64,000 bases of DNA from an uncultured Pelagibacteraceae bacterium (GTDB taxonomy: Bacteria > Pseudomonadota > Alphaproteobacteria > Pelagibacterales > Pelagibacteraceae): contig CACECL010000001.1 of NCBI GenBank assembly GCA_902557995.1, positions 98,904 through 162,903 on the forward strand, given 5' to 3'. The translations under genes and the position numbers were made by a program. The notes beneath the pieces were generated by a model, which was not told where the DNA came from, searched no databases, and was given only the letters and a program-made list of their open reading frames with translations. Shown in pieces: positions 18,614 to 27,002 of this stretch; positions within the stretch are counted from its first letter, which is position 1; each line of letters opens with the position of its first letter.

Positions 18614-19555
18614 TTAAATTTCATAGCCTTTTTCTTCTGGTTCATTATCCACAAGCTCATCAGGAAAACCATCGGCTCTAAAATCAATTTTATTTAAATC
18701 TTCCATTCTTTTTACAATCATTGATGACCATGCTCTTGGACCATATTTTTTTTGTCCATCTTTAAATATCTCAACTATCTTTGGAGAAATCTCTAATGGA
18801 ACATTTAATTTCTTTGCTAGATTATCGAATAAGCCAGTATCTTTTAGAACAAGATCCATTGTAAAATTAATATTATAAGAACCATTTAAAATAACCTGAC
18901 TTTCTGTTTCATGAACAAATGAGTTTCCAGATGAAACTGCAATACCCTTAAATGTTTTAGCTAAATCTAAATTTGATTTTTTTGCAACAGTCCATGCTTC
19001 ACCTAATGCTACCAAATGAACTGATGCTAAATAATTTGTTATGACTTTAAGAACTGATGCACTACCTAATTCTCCAGTATGTAATACCTTTCTACCCATT
19101 ATAGTTAAGGCTGGTAAAATTTTTTCGAAAGCTTTTCTTTCTCCACCTACAAATATAGCAATATTACCTGTGGCCGCTCTATGACATCCTCCACTAACAG
19201 GTCCATCTAGTGGGATAGCTTTTTTTGCTATCACCTTATTTCCAAGTCTTTTAACTTCATTCTCATCCGTTGTGCTCATTTCTAACCAAATTTTATTTTC
19301 TGATAAACCATTTAAAATTCCATCTTCACTCTCCATAACTTCTGCAGAAACTTCAGGTGAAGGAAGAGAAGTAATAATTAAATCAGATTGTTCTGCTAAT
19401 TCTTTAGAAGACTTTGCAATTTTAGCTCCATGCTTTTTAAATGAATTTGTTAAACCTTCATCTATATCTTTAACAGTAACATCAAAATTATTTCTTAATA
19501 AACTTCCAGCAAGTTTACCGCCCACATTTCCTAATCCGATAAAACCTATTTTCAT
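18614..19555 (-). CDS. NAD(P)-dependent 3-hydroxyisobutyrate-dehydrogenase-like oxidoreductase
   Basis: KIGFIGLGNVGGKLAGSLLRNNFDVTVKD, DGPVSGGCHRAATGNIAIFVGG. Confidence 0.87.
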   Translation of the reverse strand: MKIGFIGLGNVGGKLAGSLLRNNFDVTVKDIDEGLTNSFKKHGAKIAKSSKELAEQSDLIITSLPSPEVSAEVMESEDGILNGLSENKIWLEMSTTDENEVKRLGNKVIAKKAIPLDGPVSGGCHRAATGNIAIFVGGERKAFEKILPALTIMGRKVLHTGELGSASVLKVITNYLASVHLVALGEAWTVAKKSNLDLAKTFKGIAVSSGNSFVHETESQVILNGSYNINFTMDLVLKDTGLFDNLAKKLNVPLEISPKIVEIFKDGQKKYGPRAWSSMIVKRMEDLNKIDFRADGFPDELVDNEPEEKGYEI

Positions 19556-20424
19556 TTTATTTCCTCTTCTTTTTTATTTTTTGTAAATACAATTAAAATT
19601 ACACCCACTATTATTATTACGCCCCCAATAAATAATTCTGGAGTTGGTTTTTCACCTAAAAGGAAAATTGCAGCTAACAATCCTGTTGGAGGGATACCCA
19701 TAGTAACAATAGGAAGAACTTTATAAAGTGGGTTGTTTTTTAAAACATAATAGAAACAACCGTAAGTAATTGGTTGCATAATGAAACCAATATAAATTGC
19801 AATAATCCAATGATCAACTTTGGCATTAGTTAAATAATTAATTGTATTCCCATCTATTATTGCAGACAGCATAACTAAAACTGGTCCCGAGAATAACGCT
19901 AACCAAGCAACTAAAGCTAATGGATTTATTTCTTTACTTAAAGGTTTAACCATAACTTGTCCAAGAGCCCATACAGCAGATCCTAAAATAGTAAGACCAA
20001 TTCCAATAAATTTTCCATCTAGGTTTGGAGATCCAGTTAAAATATAAACACCTACAAAAGCAATGGCTATTCCAATCAAAGCTCTAATAGTAGGTTTTTC
20101 TTTAAGCATAAAGTAAGCAAAAATAACTCCAAATGGAACTTCTGTTTGAACTAAAAGAACTGCTGCGGAAGCATCAATTAAGTCTAGCCCAGAATAAGTA
20201 ATGCTGTATTGCAAAGTATTAGCCACTAATGATGCAGCAAATATTCTTTTTAGATATCCTTTAGGAATTGGAAACCACCAAATTAATAATGATGCAGCAA
20301 ACATAAATCTTATACCCATTAAAAGAATAGGAGGAAAAGACTCAAAAGCAGGCTTTGCTATTACAAAACCAAAGCCTAAAAAAATAGGCACAAGAGAAGC
20401 AACAAAAGTATCTTTTATATTCAT
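19552..20424 (-). CDS. DMT/EamA-family transporter
   Basis: Two EamA-like repeats, about ten hydrophobic segments. Confidence 0.85.
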   Translation of the reverse strand: MNIKDTFVASLVPIFLGFGFVIAKPAFESFPPILLMGIRFMFAASLLIWWFPIPKGYLKRIFAASLVANTLQYSITYSGLDLIDASAAVLLVQTEVPFGVIFAYFMLKEKPTIRALIGIAIAFVGVYILTGSPNLDGKFIGIGLTILGSAVWALGQVMVKPLSKEINPLALVAWLALFSGPVLVMLSAIIDGNTINYLTNAKVDHWIIAIYIGFIMQPITYGCFYYVLKNNPLYKVLPIVTMGIPPTGLLAAIFLLGEKPTPELFIGGVIIIVGVILIVFTKNKKEEEIK

Positions 20425-20481
20425 GCCTATTTTAATATTAATGATTATTAAAGAACTTGTGATATATTCACTTTTTAAAAT

Positions 20482-21228
20482 ATGAATTCAACAAAAATAG
20501 ATCCAAAGTTTATTGGCCAAGCCAATCCAAGAGTAGGCTTAATTGCGCTTGCAAGTGACTTTATGATTGAAAAAGATTTCATTAATGTGATTAAAAATAG
20601 AAAAATCGACTTCTTTGTAAATCGTATTGAGTGCTACAACCCTCTCACGAAAGAAAACCTCATTAAAATGTCTGATAAAATCACTGAGGTTACAAAAGAC
20701 ATTCTGCCAGATCAAGATTTGGATTGTATAGTTTATGGATGTACTTCGGGGACTATTGCAGCTGGTCATGACTCAATAGAAAAAAAAGTCAAAGTCGCAA
20801 AGCCTATGGCAGAAGTTTCAACTCCTAGCACTGCAGCTATTAAAGCGTTAAAGAAATTAAATATTAAGAAAGTTTCAATTTTTACACCATATAGCAAAAA
20901 ATTAAATGATGATGTTTTAGATTATTTTAAAAGCGAAAGTTTTGAAGTTACTTCAAATTCATATTTTGATATTCAAGATGATTATGACATTGGAAAAGTT
21001 GATCAAGATTATTTGTATGAAGTATTATCAAAAATAGACTTGAATGGAGCAGATGCTTTATTTGTTTCATGCACTGCTTTACCAGTTCTAGAAATTATAG
21101 ATAAATTAGAAAAAAAATTAAATACAATAGTTTTATCTAGTAATCAGGCTTTAATTTGGGATACCCTTGTAAAAATTAAAAAAAATAATTCAGTTGAAGG
21201 GTTTGGAAAATTATTCCAAGTAAATTGA
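20482..21228 (+). CDS. Asp/Glu-racemase-superfamily protein (maleate isomerase / EutA-like)
   Basis: VYGCTSGTIAAGHDSIEKK and LFVSCTALPVLEIIDKLE, two catalytic-type Cys; overlaps the next gene. Confidence 0.8.
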   Translation: MNSTKIDPKFIGQANPRVGLIALASDFMIEKDFINVIKNRKIDFFVNRIECYNPLTKENLIKMSDKITEVTKDILPDQDLDCIVYGCTSGTIAAGHDSIEKKVKVAKPMAEVSTPSTAAIKALKKLNIKKVSIFTPYSKKLNDDVLDYFKSESFEVTSNSYFDIQDDYDIGKVDQDYLYEVLSKIDLNGADALFVSCTALPVLEIIDKLEKKLNTIVLSSNQALIWDTLVKIKKNNSVEGFGKLFQVN

Positions 21229-22397
21229 TGTCATTTAGTAAAGAAGAATACAAACAAAGATTAAAAAAAGTTCAAAAAATGATGCAGGAAAAAGGCATCG
21301 AACTTTTAATTTCACACGATACTAATAATATGAATTATTTAACAGGTTATGATGCATGGTCCTTTTATTATGCTCAATGTGCTATTGTTCATGTAGATGC
21401 AGATGAACCTTTATGTTTTGTAAGAGCACAGGATGCTGGTGGTGCGTATATTACAACTTACTTAAAAAACGAAAGTGTTATTGTTTACGATGAAAATTAC
21501 ATTCATAAATGGCCGAAACATCCTTATGATTATTTAGTTGAAATAATTAAAGAGAGAAAGTGGGACAAACTAAATATTGGTGTTGAAATGGATGCCCATT
21601 ATTTTACTGCATTCTGTTATGAAAAAATTAAACAGGGATTACCAAACGCACAAATAAAGGATAGTGATCGTTTAGTTAATTGGGCAAGGTTGGTTAAATC
21701 TGATGCTGAAATTGATTATATGAAATCTGCTGCAAAAATATCAGAAAAAGGAATGAAAACTGCAATGGAAGTAATTAAACCAGGTGTTAGACAGTGTGAT
21801 GCAGTAGGTGAAATTCAAAAAACATTATTTTATGGTACAGAGAAATTTGGTGGTGAATATTCTAGTATTGCAACTTTACTTCCTACAGGAAAAGGAACTT
21901 CAGCTTCACATTTAACAGCAACTCAAGACAAATTTGTAGAAGGAGAGGCTACAATTATTGAATTATCTGGAGTTTTTAAGAGATACCATGCTCCAATGGC
22001 TAGAACAGTTCTGCTAGGAAAACCTAATCAATTAAAGATTGATACAATGAATAAAACTATCGAAGCACTAAATGCTGGAATTAGTGCAATCAAACCTGGA
22101 AATACAGCAGATGATGTTGCCCAAGCTTTTTGGAAAATTCTAGATAAGTATGGAATAGAAAAAAAATCTCGAACAGGTTATTCAATAGGAATTGGTTATC
22201 CTCCTGATTGGGGCGAACACACTCTTAATATTTATAAGGGAGATATGACAGTTTTAGAACCTAATGTTTGCTTTCATATGATAGCAGTGATGCAGTTCGG
22301 TGATTGGGGCGTTGAAGCATCTGAAGCTATAAGAGTTACAGAGAATGGATCAGAATTGTTCTGTAATTTTCCAAAAGAGCTTCATATAAAGAGTTAA
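21225..22397 (+). CDS. M24 creatinase/aminopeptidase-P-fold hydrolase, DoeA/EutD (ectoine hydrolase)-like
   Basis: NMNYLTGYDAWSFYYAQ, LVNWARLVKSDAEIDYMKSAAKI, KYGIEKKSRTGYSIGIGYPPDWGEHTL; overlaps the EutA-like gene. Confidence 0.8.
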   Translation: MMSFSKEEYKQRLKKVQKMMQEKGIELLISHDTNNMNYLTGYDAWSFYYAQCAIVHVDADEPLCFVRAQDAGGAYITTYLKNESVIVYDENYIHKWPKHPYDYLVEIIKERKWDKLNIGVEMDAHYFTAFCYEKIKQGLPNAQIKDSDRLVNWARLVKSDAEIDYMKSAAKISEKGMKTAMEVIKPGVRQCDAVGEIQKTLFYGTEKFGGEYSSIATLLPTGKGTSASHLTATQDKFVEGEATIIELSGVFKRYHAPMARTVLLGKPNQLKIDTMNKTIEALNAGISAIKPGNTADDVAQAFWKILDKYGIEKKSRTGYSIGIGYPPDWGEHTLNIYKGDMTVLEPNVCFHMIAVMQFGDWGVEASEAIRVTENGSELFCNFPKELHIKS

Positions 22398-22442
22398 TTA
22401 GCTATTGAAATCTATTTACACAAATGTTTTATATTCATCTTT

Positions 22443-23528
22443 ATGTCTAAAAATCCAGAGTTTGTTAAATTTGATAAAGTAGATAAAAGTTATGATGGTA
22501 AGGTTCTTGTCGTCAAAGATCTTCAATTAGATATTGCAGAAGGTGAATTCATAACTATGCTTGGTCCATCTGGTTCAGGTAAGACAACTTGTTTAATGAT
22601 GTTAGCTGGTTTTGAAACGCCAACTCACGGTGAAATATTATTAGATGGAAATATAATTTCGAATATTCCTCCACATAAAAGAGGGATCGGAATGGTTTTC
22701 CAAAACTATGCATTGTTTCCACATATGACAGTTTATGAAAATTTAGCTTTTCCATTAAGAGTAAGAAAAGTTGAAAAAGATGAAATAGATAAAAAAGTTG
22801 ATAAAGCATTATCGATGGTTTCATTAAGTGGTTTCGAAACTAGAATGCCTGCTCAACTTTCTGGTGGTCAGCAACAAAGGGTAGCAGTTGCAAGAGCCCT
22901 AGTATTTGACCCTGCAGTTGTTTTAATGGACGAACCTCTTGGAGCACTAGATAAAAATTTAAGAGAAAGCATGCAATATGAGATAAAACATATTCATGAA
23001 AGTATTGGTGTAACAGTTGTATATGTAACTCATGATCAAAGTGAGGCATTAACTATGTCAAACAGGATTGCAGTATTTAATGATGGAAAAGTTCAACAAC
23101 TTTCAAATCCTGCTGAACTTTATGAGAAGCCAGTAAATTCTTTTGTCGCTGAGTTTATTGGGGAAAATAATACTTTTAATGGAGAGGTAATTGATATTGC
23201 TAAAGACAAATGCAAAGTTAAATTAGAAAATTCAGAAATACTAGCTAATCCAATTTCTGTTAAGTCTAAAGGTGAGAAAACAACAGTCTCATTAAGGCCT
23301 GAAAGAGCATTAATAAATCCAACCGACAAAATGGATAACATGTTTACTGGGAAGATTGAGGAAGTAATCTACCACGGTGATCATACAAGAGTTAGATTAA
23401 ATCTTTTAGGAAGTTCTGAGTTTATTCTTAAAGTTCCTAACAGCACATCCAATTTAGAATTAAAAGTTAGTCAAGACATAAATATTGGGTGGAATAGTGT
23501 TGATGCTAGAGCATTAGATCCAAAATAA
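22443..23528 (+). CDS. PotA-type ABC transporter ATP-binding protein
   Basis: GPSGSGKTT, LSGGQQQRVAVARAL, LMDEPLGALDKNLR and a C-terminal TOBE-like region. Confidence 0.92.
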   Translation: MSKNPEFVKFDKVDKSYDGKVLVVKDLQLDIAEGEFITMLGPSGSGKTTCLMMLAGFETPTHGEILLDGNIISNIPPHKRGIGMVFQNYALFPHMTVYENLAFPLRVRKVEKDEIDKKVDKALSMVSLSGFETRMPAQLSGGQQQRVAVARALVFDPAVVLMDEPLGALDKNLRESMQYEIKHIHESIGVTVVYVTHDQSEALTMSNRIAVFNDGKVQQLSNPAELYEKPVNSFVAEFIGENNTFNGEVIDIAKDKCKVKLENSEILANPISVKSKGEKTTVSLRPERALINPTDKMDNMFTGKIEEVIYHGDHTRVRLNLLGSSEFILKVPNSTSNLELKVSQDINIGWNSVDARALDPK

Positions 23529-23656
23529 TTTCAATTAAAAATATGTATATCTAATATACATTTTAAAGACAAAATCAGCTGTTGACTTCACTTTGGCTAT
23601 TTGTTGTACTTTTACTTATATAAATTAATTTATATCAACGTTTAAACGGAGGAATA

Positions 23657-24778
23657 ATGAGAAAAATAAGTAAACTATTACTAGCTCTTTCTTTTGTTGT
23701 ATCTCTAACTTCTTCAGCCTTTGCTGTTACAGTAGCATCATGGGGTGGAGCTTACACAGAGTCTCAAAAGCTTGGGTATGGTGATCCTACTGCTAAAGCA
23801 CTCGGAGTAGAAATCAACTGGGTTGACTATTCTGGTGGTTTATCAGAAATCAAAGCACAAAAAGAAGCGGGTGCTATCACTTGGGATATCATAGACTTAT
23901 TTGCATTCGATACTATTAACGGATGTGATGAAGGTTTATTTGTTAAATTTGATTTTGACAAAGACTTCCCAGCAGCACCAGATGGAACTCCTGCAAGTGA
24001 AGACTTCTTCACAGGAATGCCAAGCGAATGTGCTGTAGGAAACATTTTGTATTCTTGGAACTATGCGTTCGACACTAGGGTATTTAGCGGTAAAGAGCCT
24101 ACAACTATCAAAGATTTCTTTGATACTAAAAAGTTTCCTGGAAAAAGAGCAATCTACAAAAGTGCTTTAACTAACCTTGAAATCGCTTTAGCTGCTGATG
24201 GAGTTAAAATGGGTAAAGGTGGTGACAGACTTTATAGATTCATGGAAGAAAAAGATGGATACATCGATAGAGCAATGAACAAAATTAAAGCTCTTTGCCA
24301 AGATCCAAATGGAGGATGTGTATTCTGGTCTGCAGGTGCTCAACCACCTGAATTATTAGTTGCAGGTGAAGTTGTAATGGCAACAGGTTGGAATGGAAGA
24401 TTCTTCAACGCTGAAATTGGTGAAGGTGCTCCTATTAAACAAGTATGGGATGGTCAAGGTTTAGACTACGAATATTTCGCACTTGTTGATGGTGGTCCAG
24501 ACCAAGAGAATGCTATGAAAGCTTTAGCTATGATGACTAACACTGAAATGTTAGCTGGTAGTGCAAAATACATTGCATACGCTCCATGGAGAAAATCTTC
24601 TCTTGAAATAATCAAAGCTGGTGAGCCTTGGTATAAAGATGGTAAAACTGAAATGATGCCTCAAATGCCAACAGCTCCTGCTAACACTAAAAATTACTTT
24701 TTAGTTGACCCATTCTTCTGGGCCGATTATGGAACAGAAATTGGTGAGAAGTGGGAAGCAATGAAAGCAGGTCTATAA
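23657..24778 (+). CDS. PotD-type extracellular substrate-binding protein
   Basis: Signal peptide; VTVASWGGAYTESQKLGYGDPTAKALGVEINWVDYSGGLSEIKAQKEAGAITWDIIDL; strong SD acggaggaata. Confidence 0.9.
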   Translation: MRKISKLLLALSFVVSLTSSAFAVTVASWGGAYTESQKLGYGDPTAKALGVEINWVDYSGGLSEIKAQKEAGAITWDIIDLFAFDTINGCDEGLFVKFDFDKDFPAAPDGTPASEDFFTGMPSECAVGNILYSWNYAFDTRVFSGKEPTTIKDFFDTKKFPGKRAIYKSALTNLEIALAADGVKMGKGGDRLYRFMEEKDGYIDRAMNKIKALCQDPNGGCVFWSAGAQPPELLVAGEVVMATGWNGRFFNAEIGEGAPIKQVWDGQGLDYEYFALVDGGPDQENAMKALAMMTNTEMLAGSAKYIAYAPWRKSSLEIIKAGEPWYKDGKTEMMPQMPTAPANTKNYFLVDPFFWADYGTEIGEKWEAMKAGL

Positions 24779-24813
24779 TTTCAGTTTTAAACACTGAATT
24801 TATATAATATATT

Positions 24814-24846
24814 TAGGGCGGTTATTTATAACCGCCCTATTTTTTT
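24814..24846 (+). terminator. Intrinsic terminator after the potD-like gene
   Basis: TAGGGCGGTTA-TTTA-TAACCGCCCTA (perfect 11-bp stem), then TTTTTTT. Confidence 0.93.
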
Positions 24847-26109
24847 ATGAGCTCTGAAACAAAACAAATTTTAACAACTGACGGAATACCTCTAGAGGTC
24901 AGTTTAAAAAAAGCAGAAAAGAAGAATAAGATAAAAGCATTTCTTCTAGTAGCTCCTTTATTATTATTTTTAATCATCACTTATATATTTCCGATTGGAG
25001 AAATGTTTACTAGAAGTATTGATGACAAAATGATTACTAATATGCTTCCAAAAACATTTAAGGAAATGGAAAGTTGGGATGGTCAAGAGCTACCACCAGA
25101 AGAAGTTTTTTCTGCTTTTTATTATGATTATAAAGCACTTGTTGAAAAACAAGAACATGGAAAACTTGGTCAACGATTAAATAAAGAAAAAAACGGCTTT
25201 AATTCAACAACCAAAAGACTGTTTAGAAATATTAAAAGAAAAAAAATTGATGAGTCTATAAGTATCAAAGAACAAATAATTAAAGTACACCCAAATTGGA
25301 ACAAGGTAGAGTATTGGCAGGCGATCAAAAGAACTGCACCACCTTACACTTTAGCAAAATACCTTAAAGGTATGGACATGTATTACGCTCCAGATGGAAG
25401 CATTGTTCAAGTGGATGAAGATAGAAGAATTCATAGAATTCTTTGGCTCAGAACACTAGAAATTGCGTTTTTTGTAACTTTATTTTGTTTTTTAATGGGA
25501 TATCCAATAGCTCACTTATTGGCTACACTACCAATGAAGTATTCAAATCTGTTGATGATTTGTGTTCTTCTTCCATTTTGGACTTCATTATTAGTTAGAA
25601 CCGCAAGTTGGATGATTTTGCTACAACAACAAGGGGTCGTTAATGATTTCTTTGTAATGATAGGATTAGTTGCAGACGATAATAGACCGGAAATGATGTA
25701 CAACAAAGTTGGAACTTACGTGGCCATGACACAAATATTATTGCCTTTTATGGTTCTTCCACTTTACAGTGTTATGAAAACAATCTCACCTAGTTTAATG
25801 AGAGCAGGAAAATCTTTAGGAGGAACTCCTTTCGTCGCATTTTGGAAGGTTTATTTCCCATTAACTATTCCAGGTATAGGAGCAGGATGTTTGTTAGTAT
25901 TTATTTTGGCGATTGGATATTACATTACTCCAGCATTAGTAGGTGGAGCATCTGGGACTTTAATAAGTAATCAAATTGCATTCCATATGAAACAAACTTT
26001 AGATTGGAGCTTTGCTTCTGCGATGGGATTAATGTTGTTAACTGGAGTTTTAGTCATTTATTGGATTTATAATAAACTAGTTGGAGTAGATAATATTAAA
26101 TTAGGATAA
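24847..26109 (+). CDS. PotB-type ABC transporter permease
   Basis: RAGKSLGGTPFVAFWKVYFPLTIPGIGAGCLLVF EAA loop, six hydrophobic helices. Confidence 0.88.
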   Translation: MSSETKQILTTDGIPLEVSLKKAEKKNKIKAFLLVAPLLLFLIITYIFPIGEMFTRSIDDKMITNMLPKTFKEMESWDGQELPPEEVFSAFYYDYKALVEKQEHGKLGQRLNKEKNGFNSTTKRLFRNIKRKKIDESISIKEQIIKVHPNWNKVEYWQAIKRTAPPYTLAKYLKGMDMYYAPDGSIVQVDEDRRIHRILWLRTLEIAFFVTLFCFLMGYPIAHLLATLPMKYSNLLMICVLLPFWTSLLVRTASWMILLQQQGVVNDFFVMIGLVADDNRPEMMYNKVGTYVAMTQILLPFMVLPLYSVMKTISPSLMRAGKSLGGTPFVAFWKVYFPLTIPGIGAGCLLVFILAIGYYITPALVGGASGTLISNQIAFHMKQTLDWSFASAMGLMLLTGVLVIYWIYNKLVGVDNIKLG

Positions 26110-26111
26110 AT

Positions 26112-26966
26112 ATGGCATTACCAAGTTATACAGAAACGCGTTATAGAATTTGGCATTACGTTTATCTAGCTATTTGTTCATTTGTGTTTTTCTTTTTAAT
26201 TGCACCACTATTTGTAATATTTCCATTATCTTTTAACGCTGAAGAATTTTTAGTCTTTTCTGAGGGAATGAAAAATCTTGATCCTGATGCTTTTTCTTTA
26301 AGATGGTACAAGGATATGGTCTATGGAACTAAAAACCCGTGGGGATTAGCTGCAAAAAATAGTTTTATAATTGCAATATTTGCAACTATTGGTTCAATAA
26401 TTTTGGGTACTTTGGCTGCTTTAGGATTGAGTAGTAGGCACATGCCTTATAAAGGAATTATAATGGCCACTCTTATTTCTCCAATGATTGTTCCATTAAT
26501 TATATCAGGTGTTGCAATATTTTTCTTTATGGCAAAAGTAGGTTTAGCAGCAACGCATACAGGAATAGTTTTTGCTCATATAATACTAGGAACTCCATTT
26601 GTTGTAATTACTGTAACTGCAACACTATCTGGATTTGATCATAGTGTAACAAGAGCCGCAGCAAGTTTAGGTAGTAACCCTGTAAACACATTTATGAAAA
26701 TAACTCTTCCATTGATATTACCTGGTGTAATTTCAGGAGGATTGTTTGCCTTTGTGACATCTTTTGATGAAGTTGTGGTGGTGTTATTCCTGGCAGGTTT
26801 AGAGAATACAACTATTCCAATACAAATGTGGACAGGTTTAAGAGAACAGTTGAGCCCGACAATTCTTGCAGTAGCAACCTGTTTAATTCTTTTATCAACT
26901 TTAATTCTTGTAACTGCTGAATTATTAAGAAGAAGATCTGAAAGATTAAGAGGAATAAATAGATAA
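26112..26966 (+). CDS. PotC-type ABC transporter permease
   Basis: RAAASLGSNPVNTFMKITLPLILPGVISGGLFAF EAA loop. Confidence 0.9.
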   Translation: MALPSYTETRYRIWHYVYLAICSFVFFFLIAPLFVIFPLSFNAEEFLVFSEGMKNLDPDAFSLRWYKDMVYGTKNPWGLAAKNSFIIAIFATIGSIILGTLAALGLSSRHMPYKGIIMATLISPMIVPLIISGVAIFFFMAKVGLAATHTGIVFAHIILGTPFVVITVTATLSGFDHSVTRAAASLGSNPVNTFMKITLPLILPGVISGGLFAFVTSFDEVVVVLFLAGLENTTIPIQMWTGLREQLSPTILAVATCLILLSTLILVTAELLRRRSERLRGINR

Positions 26967-27002
26967 TTTACCCAAATAATTTATTCATATATAGAAGTTA
27001 TT

